The translations under genes were made by a program, and so were the position numbers. Below are positions 7,368 through 15,760 of a stretch of DNA of 17,398 nucleotides, piece by piece. Position 1 is the stretch's first letter. Each line of letters starts with the position of its first letter. The stretch comes from Nitrospiraceae bacterium (lineage in GTDB: Bacteria > Nitrospirota > Nitrospiria > Nitrospirales > Nitrospiraceae): assembly GCA_011391455.1 (NCBI GenBank), contig JAABQN010000017.1, positions 1 through 17,398 of the forward strand, given 5' to 3'. The notes under the pieces were generated by a model. That model worked only from the letters and a program-made list of their open reading frames with translations. It made no database searches and was not told the origin of the DNA.

Positions 7368-8192
7368 TCACTGTTCACGAACGTGGTGGGATGCCCTCAT
7401 CTTGTCGATCATGATCTTCCTGACGGCCAGATAGTGCCCACCCCCGATACGTTTAAGACATTTCTTGATATTCCATAGAACACCTTGCCGTATGCGTGAG
7501 AGGCCTTGGCCGGCAGCAAGCGATGCCGCCACACCAGGGGAAGTCTGGCGCTGAATTCCGTACCTCCCAAGAACCATGCAGCCGGCCACTCGCTGAACAG
7601 TGGTCGTCGGCTCCGAATTGAACAACACTTCAATGCCGGCCAGCGAAGCAGCTTCGGCGACCCTTCGTGAATAGTATCCTCCGGGAACCGATGCGACCCT
7701 CACACGCGCTCCAATGATCTCGGAAATAATGTCCACACTCGTTTGCCATTCCGTCCGCAACTCCTCTGGAGAGCAGCTCGCCATCCTCAGCGGATGCGTA
7801 TGCGAATGAGACCCGACGACATGGCCCCGGCGAACCAACTCGCGAATCTGGTGTCCGCTCAAAAAGGACGGCTGGCCCATATAACCGGTACTGACAAAAA
7901 AATGCCCGACCCAGCCTAGACGATCGAGTTGGTCAGCCACATGAGAATAGGCGCTCACGCCTCCATCATCGAACGTAAGAAAAAACGAGGCGCGCCGCTC
8001 CGCCGGATTAAGCGATAGCGCATTATCCGGCTTTCCCCGTAGCACCAGGGAGATGGCTTTCATGTGTTCGACAAACTCGACAGGCTCCAATTTGTAGATG
8101 GCGGCGTCTGTCGATGGGAAACCGCTGCGCTGATGCTCCAGTCCATCGACGACGTCGTGATACATGAGCGAAACTGCTTGCGTCCTAGCCAC
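7368..8192 (-). CDS. polysaccharide deacetylase family protein (NodB-like, CE4)
   Basis: A 274-residue NodB-fold metal-dependent N-deacetylase. Visible motifs are YHDVV (11-15), TFDDG (73-77, with catalytic D75 and metal-binding D76), HSHTH (129-133, metal ligands H129 and H133) and VPGGYYS (169-175), equivalent to motif 3. It probably removes acetyl groups from GlcNAc-like or related residues of the EPS or its lipid-linked precursor. No signal peptide is seen, so it may act in the cytoplasm or on the inner face of the membrane. The GTG at 8192 overlaps the formyltransferase-like gene by 8 bp and has GAGGG six bases upstream. The next ATG (residue 10) would cut off the first strand. A frame overlap of this kind points to translational coupling. 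Confidence 0.9.
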   Translation of the reverse strand: MARTQAVSLMYHDVVDGLEHQRSGFPSTDAAIYKLEPVEFVEHMKAISLVLRGKPDNALSLNPAERRASFFLTFDDGGVSAYSHVADQLDRLGWVGHFFVSTGYMGQPSFLSGHQIRELVRRGHVVGSHSHTHPLRMASCSPEELRTEWQTSVDIISEIIGARVRVASVPGGYYSRRVAEAASLAGIEVLFNSEPTTTVQRVAGCMVLGRYGIQRQTSPGVAASLAAGQGLSRIRQGVLWNIKKCLKRIGGGHYLAVRKIMIDKMRASHHVREQ

Positions 8193-8964
8193 GCCGCGCC
8201 CTCAACTTCCATGCCAGGTACTTGGTCAACCAGGGCTGTCCCCACGTCGACGACTTCCGGCCTTTCGTATCGATAGGAATGGTCTCGCCCAGAAAGATTT
8301 CATGCAGCTTCTTCCCGATCGCTTCCAAGTTATCCAAAACGACGCGGTGTTGAATCACAACATGCGACTCGCGGCTATCGTCGCCGGAATAGAGGTAGTA
8401 GCCGAACACCGGCCCCGTATCCACACCCTTGTCGATCCTCAGCATCGTCATCCCGACTCTGCTGCGATCGCCGTTCGCCAAGGCCCAAAAACATCCGTGC
8501 GCATTGCGGTATTCAGGACAGATTCCCGGATGCATCACGAGCGTGCCTTTCGTGGGAATCGAAAATATCGTTTCTTTCAGCAACGACTTGCACCGGGCGA
8601 TCATGATGTCCGGCCGTTGTTCCTTTATGAACCGCTCCGCTTCCTCGGAATTCGGAGAATGCGTCATCAAGACCGGAACATTTTTCAGCGCCGGATAGAT
8701 CGCGCGCAATTCTTCAAGTTTCTGCTCTTCCCAGCGACGATCCTGCCTCGCCAGGAACAGCCGGTAGTACAGGCGAAACGCCAGGACGTCGAGAAACCGA
8801 AGGGGACCGACTCGCTTGATTTCCGTGGATATGCGGCGGCGCGCCCGCTTGCCTGTTTCGCGCAAGACGACCAATCCGACCAGTTCTGAAAACGACGCCA
8901 GCCATCGCGCCAGCCCTTCCTGATCCAATGCAGCACCATCATGGCAAATGACGAGCGTTTTCAT
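8185..8964 (-). CDS. formyltransferase-fold protein (FMT/GART family)
   Basis: A 259-residue protein of the formyltransferase family, which uses N10-formyltetrahydrofolate to formylate methionyl-tRNA, GAR or sugar amines. The conserved core is 'GTLVMHPGICPEYRNAHGCFWAL' (140-162) and 'RIDKGVDTGPVF' (176-187), giving H145 and D182 of the Asn-His-Asp triad. The Asn is replaced by V143 (L-V-M-H where FMT has I-N-V-H). The N-terminal part (1-100) is unlike FMT and basic (residues 37-50). The ATG at 8964 has AGGAGG seven bases upstream. It follows the glycosyltransferase by 43 bp and overlaps the deacetylase by 8 bp. By context it is likely an N- or O-formyl sugar transferase; with the Asn missing it could be a non-formylating or altered member. 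Not the housekeeping fmt. Confidence 0.82.
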   Translation of the reverse strand: MKTLVICHDGAALDQEGLARWLASFSELVGLVVLRETGKRARRRISTEIKRVGPLRFLDVLAFRLYYRLFLARQDRRWEEQKLEELRAIYPALKNVPVLMTHSPNSEEAERFIKEQRPDIMIARCKSLLKETIFSIPTKGTLVMHPGICPEYRNAHGCFWALANGDRSRVGMTMLRIDKGVDTGPVFGYYLYSGDDSRESHVVIQHRVVLDNLEAIGKKLHEIFLGETIPIDTKGRKSSTWGQPWLTKYLAWKLRARRG

Positions 8965-9007
8965 GTGTGTTCCTCCTGCCTTGAATCACTTCCCGATCGA
9001 TCACTGC

Positions 9008-10270
9008 TTATGCAATGGCGTCGCGGCGTTGTGCGCTCACTGCCATACCCTTCTTTTGTTCAAACTCCTGAAGAGCGTTCTGACAAATGAAGGAGAACTT
9101 CGTCGCGACGTTGCCCCAACCGAATCGCTCTCTCACCGTTGCCGCCGCCTGCGCGCCCAACGCGCGGGCCAGCTGGGCATCCGTCAAGACGCGAATGACG
9201 GCGGAGGCAAAGTCTTCCGGAGAATCCGCAAACAGCAGATGTTGGCCATCGAGGACCGGGAGACCTTCGGCGCCGACTCGAGTCGAGACGACGGGCATCT
9301 CCATAGCCATGGCTTCATACACTTTGAGCCTCGTGCCCCCGCCGATGCGAATCGGAACGATATAGGCGCCGGCGCGCTCCATGTAAGGCCGCACATCGTC
9401 GACTCGCCCGGTCACCGTGACCGCAGGATCTTGGCGGCTTAACTCGACCAGGCGGGGAAAAGGATTGCGCCCCACGATGGTCAGTCTGACATCGGGCAGA
9501 ACCCGTCTGACACGAGGCAGTACCTGCTCGACGAAATACAGAATGCCATCTTCATTGGGCAGCCAATCCATTGACCCGGTGAAGACCAGGTGATGGGGAT
9601 CCGGGGAAACCGTTGGACTCCGCTGGAAATACGCCGTGTCCACTCCCGTTGGAATATCCGGCACTTCAGGAATTCCATATTCCGTTTTCATGGTCTCGCC
9701 GTCATCCGTTGAAACCGCCACCACGCGGTCAAACCGTCCACAAGCGTGGCGTTCGTACCGATGCGTCTTTCGCCACTGGTTGTAGAGATAGGCCTTTTTC
9801 AACGGGTTGGCCTGCACTTCGTAGTGGCGTTGCCAGATCATCGCCTCGACGTTGTGCTGAAACAACACCGACGGACAGGGCATCCGATCCGGCATGTTTA
9901 CGCTCGGCTGCAGAAAATCACAGACCAGCAGATCCGGTTTGATTTCACACAGAGCAGACGCGATTCTCCGAGCCATCGCGGAGGATCGGTACTTCTGAAT
10001 AAAGTATGGAAGCGGAGAGACGACGTTCTGCGCAAGTTCGGCGTAGAATCGCGCGGTAAATTTGTCTTCTATTCGATGCGGCACACAGATAAGTTCATGA
10101 CAATACTCGGACGCCTGCTCATGGGAGAACTGATCGCCGGGCGTCTCATCAAGCGTCAGATAGGTAATATGGTGACGGCGCTTCATCTCCCTGAGCATCT
10201 GATAGGTGCGAATCTTCCCGCCCTTGTCAACCGGATGGAGCAGTTCCGTCTTCAGCCACAAGATCCGCAT
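9008..10270 (-). CDS. GT4-type glycosyltransferase, PEP-CTERM/EpsH1-associated (TIGR03087-like)
   Basis: A 420-residue GT-B glycosyltransferase. The N-terminal 'HPVDKGGKIRTYQML' (12-26) and 'FTGSMDWLPNED' (230-241) are characteristic of the sugar transferases associated with PEP-CTERM/EpsH1 exosortase loci. The C-terminal donor-binding segment 'IGGGTRLKVYEAMAMEMPVV' (309-328) keeps the second Glu (E319) but has Gly in place of the first Glu of the GT4 E-x7-E motif, as is usual in this subgroup. It adds one sugar of the EPS repeat from a nucleotide-sugar donor at the inner membrane face. The ATG at 10270 overlaps the asparagine synthase stop by 1 bp (TAATG) and has GGGAGGG upstream, implying coupling. 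Its presence suggests an exosortase gene nearby, but none lies in this window. Confidence 0.88.
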   Translation of the reverse strand: MRILWLKTELLHPVDKGGKIRTYQMLREMKRRHHITYLTLDETPGDQFSHEQASEYCHELICVPHRIEDKFTARFYAELAQNVVSPLPYFIQKYRSSAMARRIASALCEIKPDLLVCDFLQPSVNMPDRMPCPSVLFQHNVEAMIWQRHYEVQANPLKKAYLYNQWRKTHRYERHACGRFDRVVAVSTDDGETMKTEYGIPEVPDIPTGVDTAYFQRSPTVSPDPHHLVFTGSMDWLPNEDGILYFVEQVLPRVRRVLPDVRLTIVGRNPFPRLVELSRQDPAVTVTGRVDDVRPYMERAGAYIVPIRIGGGTRLKVYEAMAMEMPVVSTRVGAEGLPVLDGQHLLFADSPEDFASAVIRVLTDAQLARALGAQAAATVRERFGWGNVATKFSFICQNALQEFEQKKGMAVSAQRRDAIA

Positions 10271-12207
10271 TAGAACCCTCCCTTACCAGACAGGCCTGCG
10301 AGGGACACTTCTTCTCCGTCGATAAACCGCCTGAGCCATATCTCGACGTTGAGGAGCATCCAAATCCGCTCCGTGTGGTTTTCTCCCGCGTAATGCCGCG
10401 CGACGAGCGTCCGCACAAACTCGTGGTTGAACAGGCCTCGCGCGCGGACGCGGTCGCTCAGCACGAATTCGTCCACAATCGGGCGGAACGCTCCCCGGAG
10501 CCAGTCTCCGACCGGCACAGGAAATCCCATTTTCTTTCTCGTCAAAATCTGCTCCGGAAGCACACCGGTCATCGCCTTACGAAGCACATGCTTCGTCGTG
10601 GCTCCGCGAAGCTTCATGTCGACCGGCAAGCGCGTGGAAAATTCGACGAGTTTGTGGTCGAGAAATGGGACGCGACTCTCGATCGATGCAGCCATACTCA
10701 TTTGATCCTGCTTCATCAGCAGTTCGTGGAGATAGCTTTTGAGATCCACGGCCAGCAACCGATCGAGCAATGCCTCCGCATCCGGACGGTCCAGGTAACG
10801 CATCGCGATGCGGTAGGGATCGGTTTCATGCATTCGTTCCTTGGTGACATCGCTGAACAAGTCGGCATGCATCGCTGACGGATACACTGCAAAGTTGTCA
10901 AAGTAGAGACTTCGCAAGTCAGGCGGCAACGCCAAGAATGTGCGCGACAGCGCTCTCCAAATCCCAGGGGCAGCGCGCCGGTCATGAATCACGCCCTCGA
11001 TCAGCCGGCGGATCGGTCCCGGGACGAAGCGTTGATACTGCTTCCCCAACATCATGTTATAGACCGTGACCCTATACTTGTTATATCCGGCCAGCAATTC
11101 ATCGCTCCCCTCTCCCGTCAGCACCACTTTGACGTGCTGAGCGGCCAGCTTCGAGACGAAGAACAGCGGAACCGAAGAAGGATGAGCAATCGGCTCGTCC
11201 TCCTGATAGACGAGCGCCGGCAGAGCCTCAAAAAACTGCTGCGGGCTGACGACGATTTCGCGATGATCCGTGTGGAACGCCTGGGCCACCACCCGGGCAT
11301 ACTCCAGTTCATTTGCCTCCCGTTCCGCGAACGCAACGGAAAATGTCTTGATCGGTTCCTTGACGAATTCGCTCATGACCGCGACAATGGCGCTCGAATC
11401 GATCCCGCCCGATAAGAACATCCCAAGCGGGACATCGGCCATAAGATGCGAGCGGACACATTCCCGAAACAGATCTCCAAAGTCCGACACATACTGCCGC
11501 TCCGACTGAATCGGTGACGGCTTGCTGAAATCAAAGTCCCAATAGGCCGTGAGCGTGGACTTCCCGTCCTCCCATTCAAGGACATGACCGGGAGGCAATC
11601 GGCGAACCCCGTTGAAAAGCGTCTGATCGCCTGACGTATACCGATTAGCGGCATAATCGCTCAGCGCAGCGAAGTTGAGTTCCGGAGTGACGGCCTGTCC
11701 TTCAACCAGCGCTTTGATCTCTGACGCAAAACACAGAGTCCCGTCCTCTTTCTGAACGTAATACAATGGCTTGATGCCAAGACGATCGCGGGCGAGAAGA
11801 AGTTTTCGCCTCACCGAATCCCAAATCGCGAAGGCAAACATCCCCCGCAGCTTGGTCACGCCAAGCAGGCCCTCTTCTTCATACAAATGCAGAATGGTTT
11901 CGGTGTCACTTGCCGTCTTGTACCGATGTCCTTGCCGTTCCAGACTCGGCCTGAGCTCACGATGGTTATAAATTTCACCATTGAAGACGATCCAGACAGT
12001 CCCATCCTCATTGGCCATCGGCTGATGGCCGCCCCCGACATCGACAATAGACAACCGCCGATGGCCCAGACCCGCTTGCGAATCCGTAAATGTCCCAGCG
12101 TCATCGGGGCCTCGATGAGTGAGGGCATCGCGCATCCGCCTCAGCGACGATTCGTCGATGGACTGTCCACTGGACAGGGGAAACACTATGCCGCAGATAC
12201 CACACAT
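10270..12207 (-). CDS. asnB: asparagine synthase (glutamine-hydrolysing) family amidotransferase
   Basis: A complete 645-residue AsnB-type enzyme. I chose the ATG at 12207 because it yields MCGICG, with nucleophile C2 for glutaminase activity after Met removal; a longer frame from 12273 would block it. The glutaminase domain has RGPDDAG (32-38), FNGEIYN (75-81) and 'DRLGIKPLYY' (141-150). The synthetase PP-loop is SGGIDSS (266-272). The enzyme uses ATP and glutamine to amidate a carboxylate. In EPS loci such proteins (for example WbpS-like) are proposed to make uronamides. It lies 101 bp after the heparinase gene and overlaps the following glycosyltransferase by 1 bp. Canonical motifs are present throughout, so both half-reactions should be active. 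True substrate (aspartate or a sugar acid) is not readable. The symbol is a family label. Confidence 0.9.
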   Translation of the reverse strand: MCGICGIVFPLSSGQSIDESSLRRMRDALTHRGPDDAGTFTDSQAGLGHRRLSIVDVGGGHQPMANEDGTVWIVFNGEIYNHRELRPSLERQGHRYKTASDTETILHLYEEEGLLGVTKLRGMFAFAIWDSVRRKLLLARDRLGIKPLYYVQKEDGTLCFASEIKALVEGQAVTPELNFAALSDYAANRYTSGDQTLFNGVRRLPPGHVLEWEDGKSTLTAYWDFDFSKPSPIQSERQYVSDFGDLFRECVRSHLMADVPLGMFLSGGIDSSAIVAVMSEFVKEPIKTFSVAFAEREANELEYARVVAQAFHTDHREIVVSPQQFFEALPALVYQEDEPIAHPSSVPLFFVSKLAAQHVKVVLTGEGSDELLAGYNKYRVTVYNMMLGKQYQRFVPGPIRRLIEGVIHDRRAAPGIWRALSRTFLALPPDLRSLYFDNFAVYPSAMHADLFSDVTKERMHETDPYRIAMRYLDRPDAEALLDRLLAVDLKSYLHELLMKQDQMSMAASIESRVPFLDHKLVEFSTRLPVDMKLRGATTKHVLRKAMTGVLPEQILTRKKMGFPVPVGDWLRGAFRPIVDEFVLSDRVRARGLFNHEFVRTLVARHYAGENHTERIWMLLNVEIWLRRFIDGEEVSLAGLSGKGGF

Positions 12208-12308
12208 ATCGATCAGTCTCTCTGCACTCGTATTGTCCGATTGCCCACAGCGATAGACACCCTGCTCCGGCAAGGTCCGTAAGGCAGCAACCCCTCCGCA
12301 AACGATTG

Positions 12309-14573
12309 TCAGGATCGTGACACACCTTCATGCAAGCCGATACCCCCCGAAAGCGGTAGCACGTTGGCGAACCAACCGGACAGGCTTCGGAGAAGATCCG
12401 GCAACGGCTTGCCTTGCTCGCTCAATTTCTTCAGATCCTCGGCAAGCATTCCTCTCACCAGACTGCCCTCACCGGACATGAACGGCACGAGCAGCGTGAC
12501 CACCTCGCCTGGCCCCGGCGCTGTGCAGGCGATGACAAGCCGGGGAGCCGGTTCCCGCTGGCCGTAACAGCGCGACACCCATCCTTCATCTATAGAAATC
12601 GCAATAGGGGAACAGTCCCCGTTCTCCTCGACTTTCAATGGCAAAAGGAAGAGATATCGGCCATCGCGTCCGGCTATATTCACGCCGGCCCCGTCCTGTT
12701 CGACAAGGCATCCGGGGGCGCAGTGAAAATGCAATGCGTATTGATGCTGCGCAAGCGCCTCGAAACGGTCCTGAATAAGCACGTACGGCGACTGGCTCTG
12801 CCATCGATCGGCAGGCTTTCGAAACATCATCGTGCGCGCGTGAGTCACGGGATCGGCGAGACGGCGAAATCCATGATGTTCCCCTGCCACATAATAGCTC
12901 TGAGAGGTTTCGATCGATCCGTTGCCTCTCACGTCCGCAATGAAATCCCACGAGAATGGCCCTGCAGGCACTGATTGTGAACATCCATCGACAGTGACCG
13001 TATTGTGAGCCGCTGTGGAACGATAAGAGTTCCGGCTGTCACTCAGGCCCACGTAGGAATAGGTGCCTGAATCGACAAACCAATTGCTGCTTCCCGTGGC
13101 AAACTCAAATGAAAGGGCGTCGGAATGCGCATGTCCGCAATTCGCCGTGCCATGAGGACCGCAATCGAAAAACAGATAGGAAGAATCTCTCGACCAGCCA
13201 TCCCGCACGACGTGATATCCAGATGTGGAAAATTCCCGATGCAAGGCGCCTGGCGGTTTAGCTGCCAACCTATCGTACGATTCAAGCCCCTCAGGACCGA
13301 GAAGCCACAGAAGCTCGAGCGGAGCATCTCCCGCAACATACTTCCAGTCCTCTCTTCCAAAGACCGCGGCCCCTATCGCGAGGGTGTCGCGAAAGTCATG
13401 GGGACGGCGCGGGCCTAATGGCAGCAGGCGGCCGCCATCGTCATCTCCATATAATGTGGAACTGCCGTCAGGTTTGGTAAGCCACATCAAATGGTCGAGC
13501 AATAAGGCTAGTCGACTTTCCAGCAACTTTGGCACTTCGATGCCGGCAGCGCGCGCAAGCAGGTAACAGTGCAGATAGAAATCCGTTGTATATCGGTGAT
13601 AGTAGGACGCCTGCTCGAAATAGACTCCATCATCCTTCACATGGATCGGCAGCTGCTCCATAAGGATTTTCAGCCCAAGCTCTCTCCAGTGCTGTGCTCG
13701 CTGAAGCTCCGGGAATGCAACGCCGACATAGAAAAGACCCAATGCTTCACCGGTGAGGTGCGTGTTGGGGCTGAAATAGTACGAGAGGTAGGCCTCAATA
13801 TGCTCCGCCTGCGCCGTGATCGACTTCAGGAGTCTAAAGACAAACTTTGGAGTCACTTTGTCGGACTTTGCAAAGAGCGAAAGCGCCCAGACCCAGGAGA
13901 TGAGGCGGAAGGCAAGCTCAAGGCTGCTCGTCCAGTTCACTCCGGTCTTGGGGGGGTTGGAATCTATCCACGAGGAAACATGGTCTACAAACGACTCGGC
14001 ATATCGCTCGTCTCTTGTAAGCCAGTAGGCCTGTCCAAGCGTGACGAGATATTGATGCCGGTTGAGCTCCCAGATGACTTTCTGATCACCGACAGAATCA
14101 GGGTTGAGGTAGTCAATCCTACTCCAGTGATCTGCAGGAGCCACTTTCCCAGACAAGGGGTCGCAACTCCAGTTTATCGGTGAGCCGAACGACAAATCTT
14201 GAAACCCCAGGAAGTCAAAGTGTCCACGGTGAGCCCGGTCTGCCTTCTCAACAATTTGATCCGCCACATCTCCAAATCGTTTCCTGGCAATTGCCGTTAC
14301 AGCATCACTTGAGGAAGTAGTCTTAAATAATTGGTATTTCAGGTCATTTTTAATCCGAGATATGACGTGTCCGGCTATTGATTCACTGGAGCCGTCACGG
14401 TATTCAGGGCATATTTCCGACGCGATGAATTCAGCGTCTGGGCGCTCGCCGCTTCCACGCCCAAGCCAGCACTCGAGCGTCTTACTCCACTCTTGCTGCC
14501 CGCGCGCAAATAGTTCCCGTGGACCTTTTGATAGAAATTTCTGCAATCGAAGAGTACGCATCATCATAATCAC
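12309..14573 (-). CDS. heparinase II/III family protein (putative uronate-polysaccharide lyase)
   Basis: A 754-residue protein with the two-part heparinase II/III layout: an alpha/alpha-toroid from about 120 to 430 and a beta-sandwich from about 450 to 700. Conserved elements are 'SPNTHLTGEALGLFYVG' (268-284; N270 and H272), 'YYHRYTTDFYLH' (324-335; Y325 and H326), HAHSDALSFE (481-490), DSGTYSY (501-507) and 'YRSTAAHNTVTVDG' (517-530; H523). These match the catalytic and metal/substrate sites of heparinase II, alginate lyase and related enzymes. It would cleave uronic-acid-containing glycans by beta-elimination. No signal peptide or membrane helix is seen, which is unusual for a lyase. The start is GTG (14573) or one of the ATGs at 14567, 14564 or 14561; no strong ribosome site. 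It follows the glycosyltransferase by 40 bp. Confidence 0.9.
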   Translation of the reverse strand: MIMMMRTLRLQKFLSKGPRELFARGQQEWSKTLECWLGRGSGERPDAEFIASEICPEYRDGSSESIAGHVISRIKNDLKYQLFKTTSSSDAVTAIARKRFGDVADQIVEKADRAHRGHFDFLGFQDLSFGSPINWSCDPLSGKVAPADHWSRIDYLNPDSVGDQKVIWELNRHQYLVTLGQAYWLTRDERYAESFVDHVSSWIDSNPPKTGVNWTSSLELAFRLISWVWALSLFAKSDKVTPKFVFRLLKSITAQAEHIEAYLSYYFSPNTHLTGEALGLFYVGVAFPELQRAQHWRELGLKILMEQLPIHVKDDGVYFEQASYYHRYTTDFYLHCYLLARAAGIEVPKLLESRLALLLDHLMWLTKPDGSSTLYGDDDGGRLLPLGPRRPHDFRDTLAIGAAVFGREDWKYVAGDAPLELLWLLGPEGLESYDRLAAKPPGALHREFSTSGYHVVRDGWSRDSSYLFFDCGPHGTANCGHAHSDALSFEFATGSSNWFVDSGTYSYVGLSDSRNSYRSTAAHNTVTVDGCSQSVPAGPFSWDFIADVRGNGSIETSQSYYVAGEHHGFRRLADPVTHARTMMFRKPADRWQSQSPYVLIQDRFEALAQHQYALHFHCAPGCLVEQDGAGVNIAGRDGRYLFLLPLKVEENGDCSPIAISIDEGWVSRCYGQREPAPRLVIACTAPGPGEVVTLLVPFMSGEGSLVRGMLAEDLKKLSEQGKPLPDLLRSLSGWFANVLPLSGGIGLHEGVSRS

Positions 14574-14581
14574 TATTAATA

Positions 14582-14597
14582 AGACAGAACCCTGTCT
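14582..14597. repeat. small hairpin between glycosyltransferase and heparinase genes
   Basis: AGACAG (14582-14587) and CTGTCT (14592-14597) pair perfectly around AACC. On the minus strand it is followed by TATTAAT, so a weak transcription pause or processing site is possible, but it is too short for a firm terminator. Confidence 0.3.
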
Positions 14598-14613
14598 GCT
14601 GTGCCCACCCTAT

Positions 14614-15753
14614 TCACAATGACTTCGACGGTTTCACAACCCGCTCGCCGGCGGCCAATCCTCCGGAGGCCACGAGTTCCTCGTAGAGATGGAGCCATGC
14701 CTCCCTCACCGCCCCAGAAGTGCATCGTCGAACAGAGCCACGCGCGTTATGAGCAAGACGAGATGCCAGTTGCGGCTCATTCAGCAAGCGCAATGCATTC
14801 TCCGCCACGCCCTTGTAGTCGCCGCAAGAAACCATGAGCCCTGATTCCTCGTGCCTGAGAATATAGGGAATACCGCCGGCATCTGTTGTGACCACGAGGA
14901 GCCCTGACGCAAAACATTCAAGGATGGACGCCGGCATGTTATCGATGTTGTTTGTGTTCAAATAAATATCAGACGCATCATACAACTCCGGCATGCGTTC
15001 GAATGGGACCGCGCCGATGAACTCGACGCCCCGCACCTGTAAGTCTTTTGCAAGCTGTTCCAACTCAGGACGCTGCGACCCGTCAGCCGCTATGGTCAGA
15101 CTTGCCTGGGGATAGCGTTCCTGAATAAGCTGAAAGGCGCGGAGCGCGCAGCCTATGTTGTAGAGAGGTTCCAATGACCGACTGCAAAGAAAGACTGGAC
15201 GGACCGGGGCTCGTTCGCGAAATTGGAACCGCTCAAGCTCCACGATATTGGAGATCGTCCGGGCATAGAGTCCGAACCGAGCAAAGACATCAACAAGGTA
15301 CCCTGAAGGAACCACAATCGCGTCGGCCATCTTCATGACTGGAACAGTGGTGCGAGGCCAGTGTTGCAAATGATCCTCCGCCTCTCCACTACGATAGTTG
15401 AGGATGACTTTTTTTCCATAGAGTTTGCCGATAATGATCGCCGGAGCGACTGAGAGCAGATAGGAATAATACGAGGCTGAAAAGATATGGATCAGATCAT
15501 AACGGTGGAGACGCAAGGCCAACATAGTCCAATACAGGAGCGTCGTGATGACCGTACGGATATACTTGATCCGTTGCAGCCACAGAAATGGTCGCGGCAA
15601 CCTGGGATCATGCGGAATAAAACTTACATCCAATGACGCCTCATCTTGAAACGCAGTACGTAAGCGAACCGCCTGACGCGATTGGCCGCCTATGAATTCC
15701 AGCGAAGGAGCCAGAAGACAGATCTTGATTCGGTTCTTGCTGGTCAATGACAT
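14614..15753 (-). CDS. GT4 family glycosyltransferase
   Basis: A 379-residue GT-B glycosyltransferase. I chose the ATG at 15753 because it lies 7 bp after the preceding stop, has CAGGTAAG upstream and begins the expected first strand ('KIKICLLAPSLEFIGGQSRQ'-like region). The longer frame from 15897 lies inside the preceding gene. The donor-binding end 'NMPASILECFASGLLVVTT' is recognisable, but the first Glu of the E-x7-E motif is Asp (D-x7-E). 'GGQSRQAVRL' corresponds to the GG(T/A)xR loop that contacts the nucleotide-sugar phosphate. A hydrophobic stretch around 'TTLLYWTMLALRL' may associate with the membrane. It adds one sugar in the EPS repeat; donor and acceptor are not readable. Tight spacing to the preceding gene implies coupling. 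Confidence 0.88.
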   Translation of the reverse strand: MSLTSKNRIKICLLAPSLEFIGGQSRQAVRLRTAFQDEASLDVSFIPHDPRLPRPFLWLQRIKYIRTVITTLLYWTMLALRLHRYDLIHIFSASYYSYLLSVAPAIIIGKLYGKKVILNYRSGEAEDHLQHWPRTTVPVMKMADAIVVPSGYLVDVFARFGLYARTISNIVELERFQFRERAPVRPVFLCSRSLEPLYNIGCALRAFQLIQERYPQASLTIAADGSQRPELEQLAKDLQVRGVEFIGAVPFERMPELYDASDIYLNTNNIDNMPASILECFASGLLVVTTDAGGIPYILRHEESGLMVSCGDYKGVAENALRLLNEPQLASRLAHNARGSVRRCTSGAVREAWLHLYEELVASGGLAAGERVVKPSKSL

Positions 15754-15760
15754 CTCGTTC

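Noticed and set aside
8164..8889. 241-codon plus-strand open frame opposite the formyltransferase-like gene
   Set aside because: Antisense shadow with no ribosome site or motifs.
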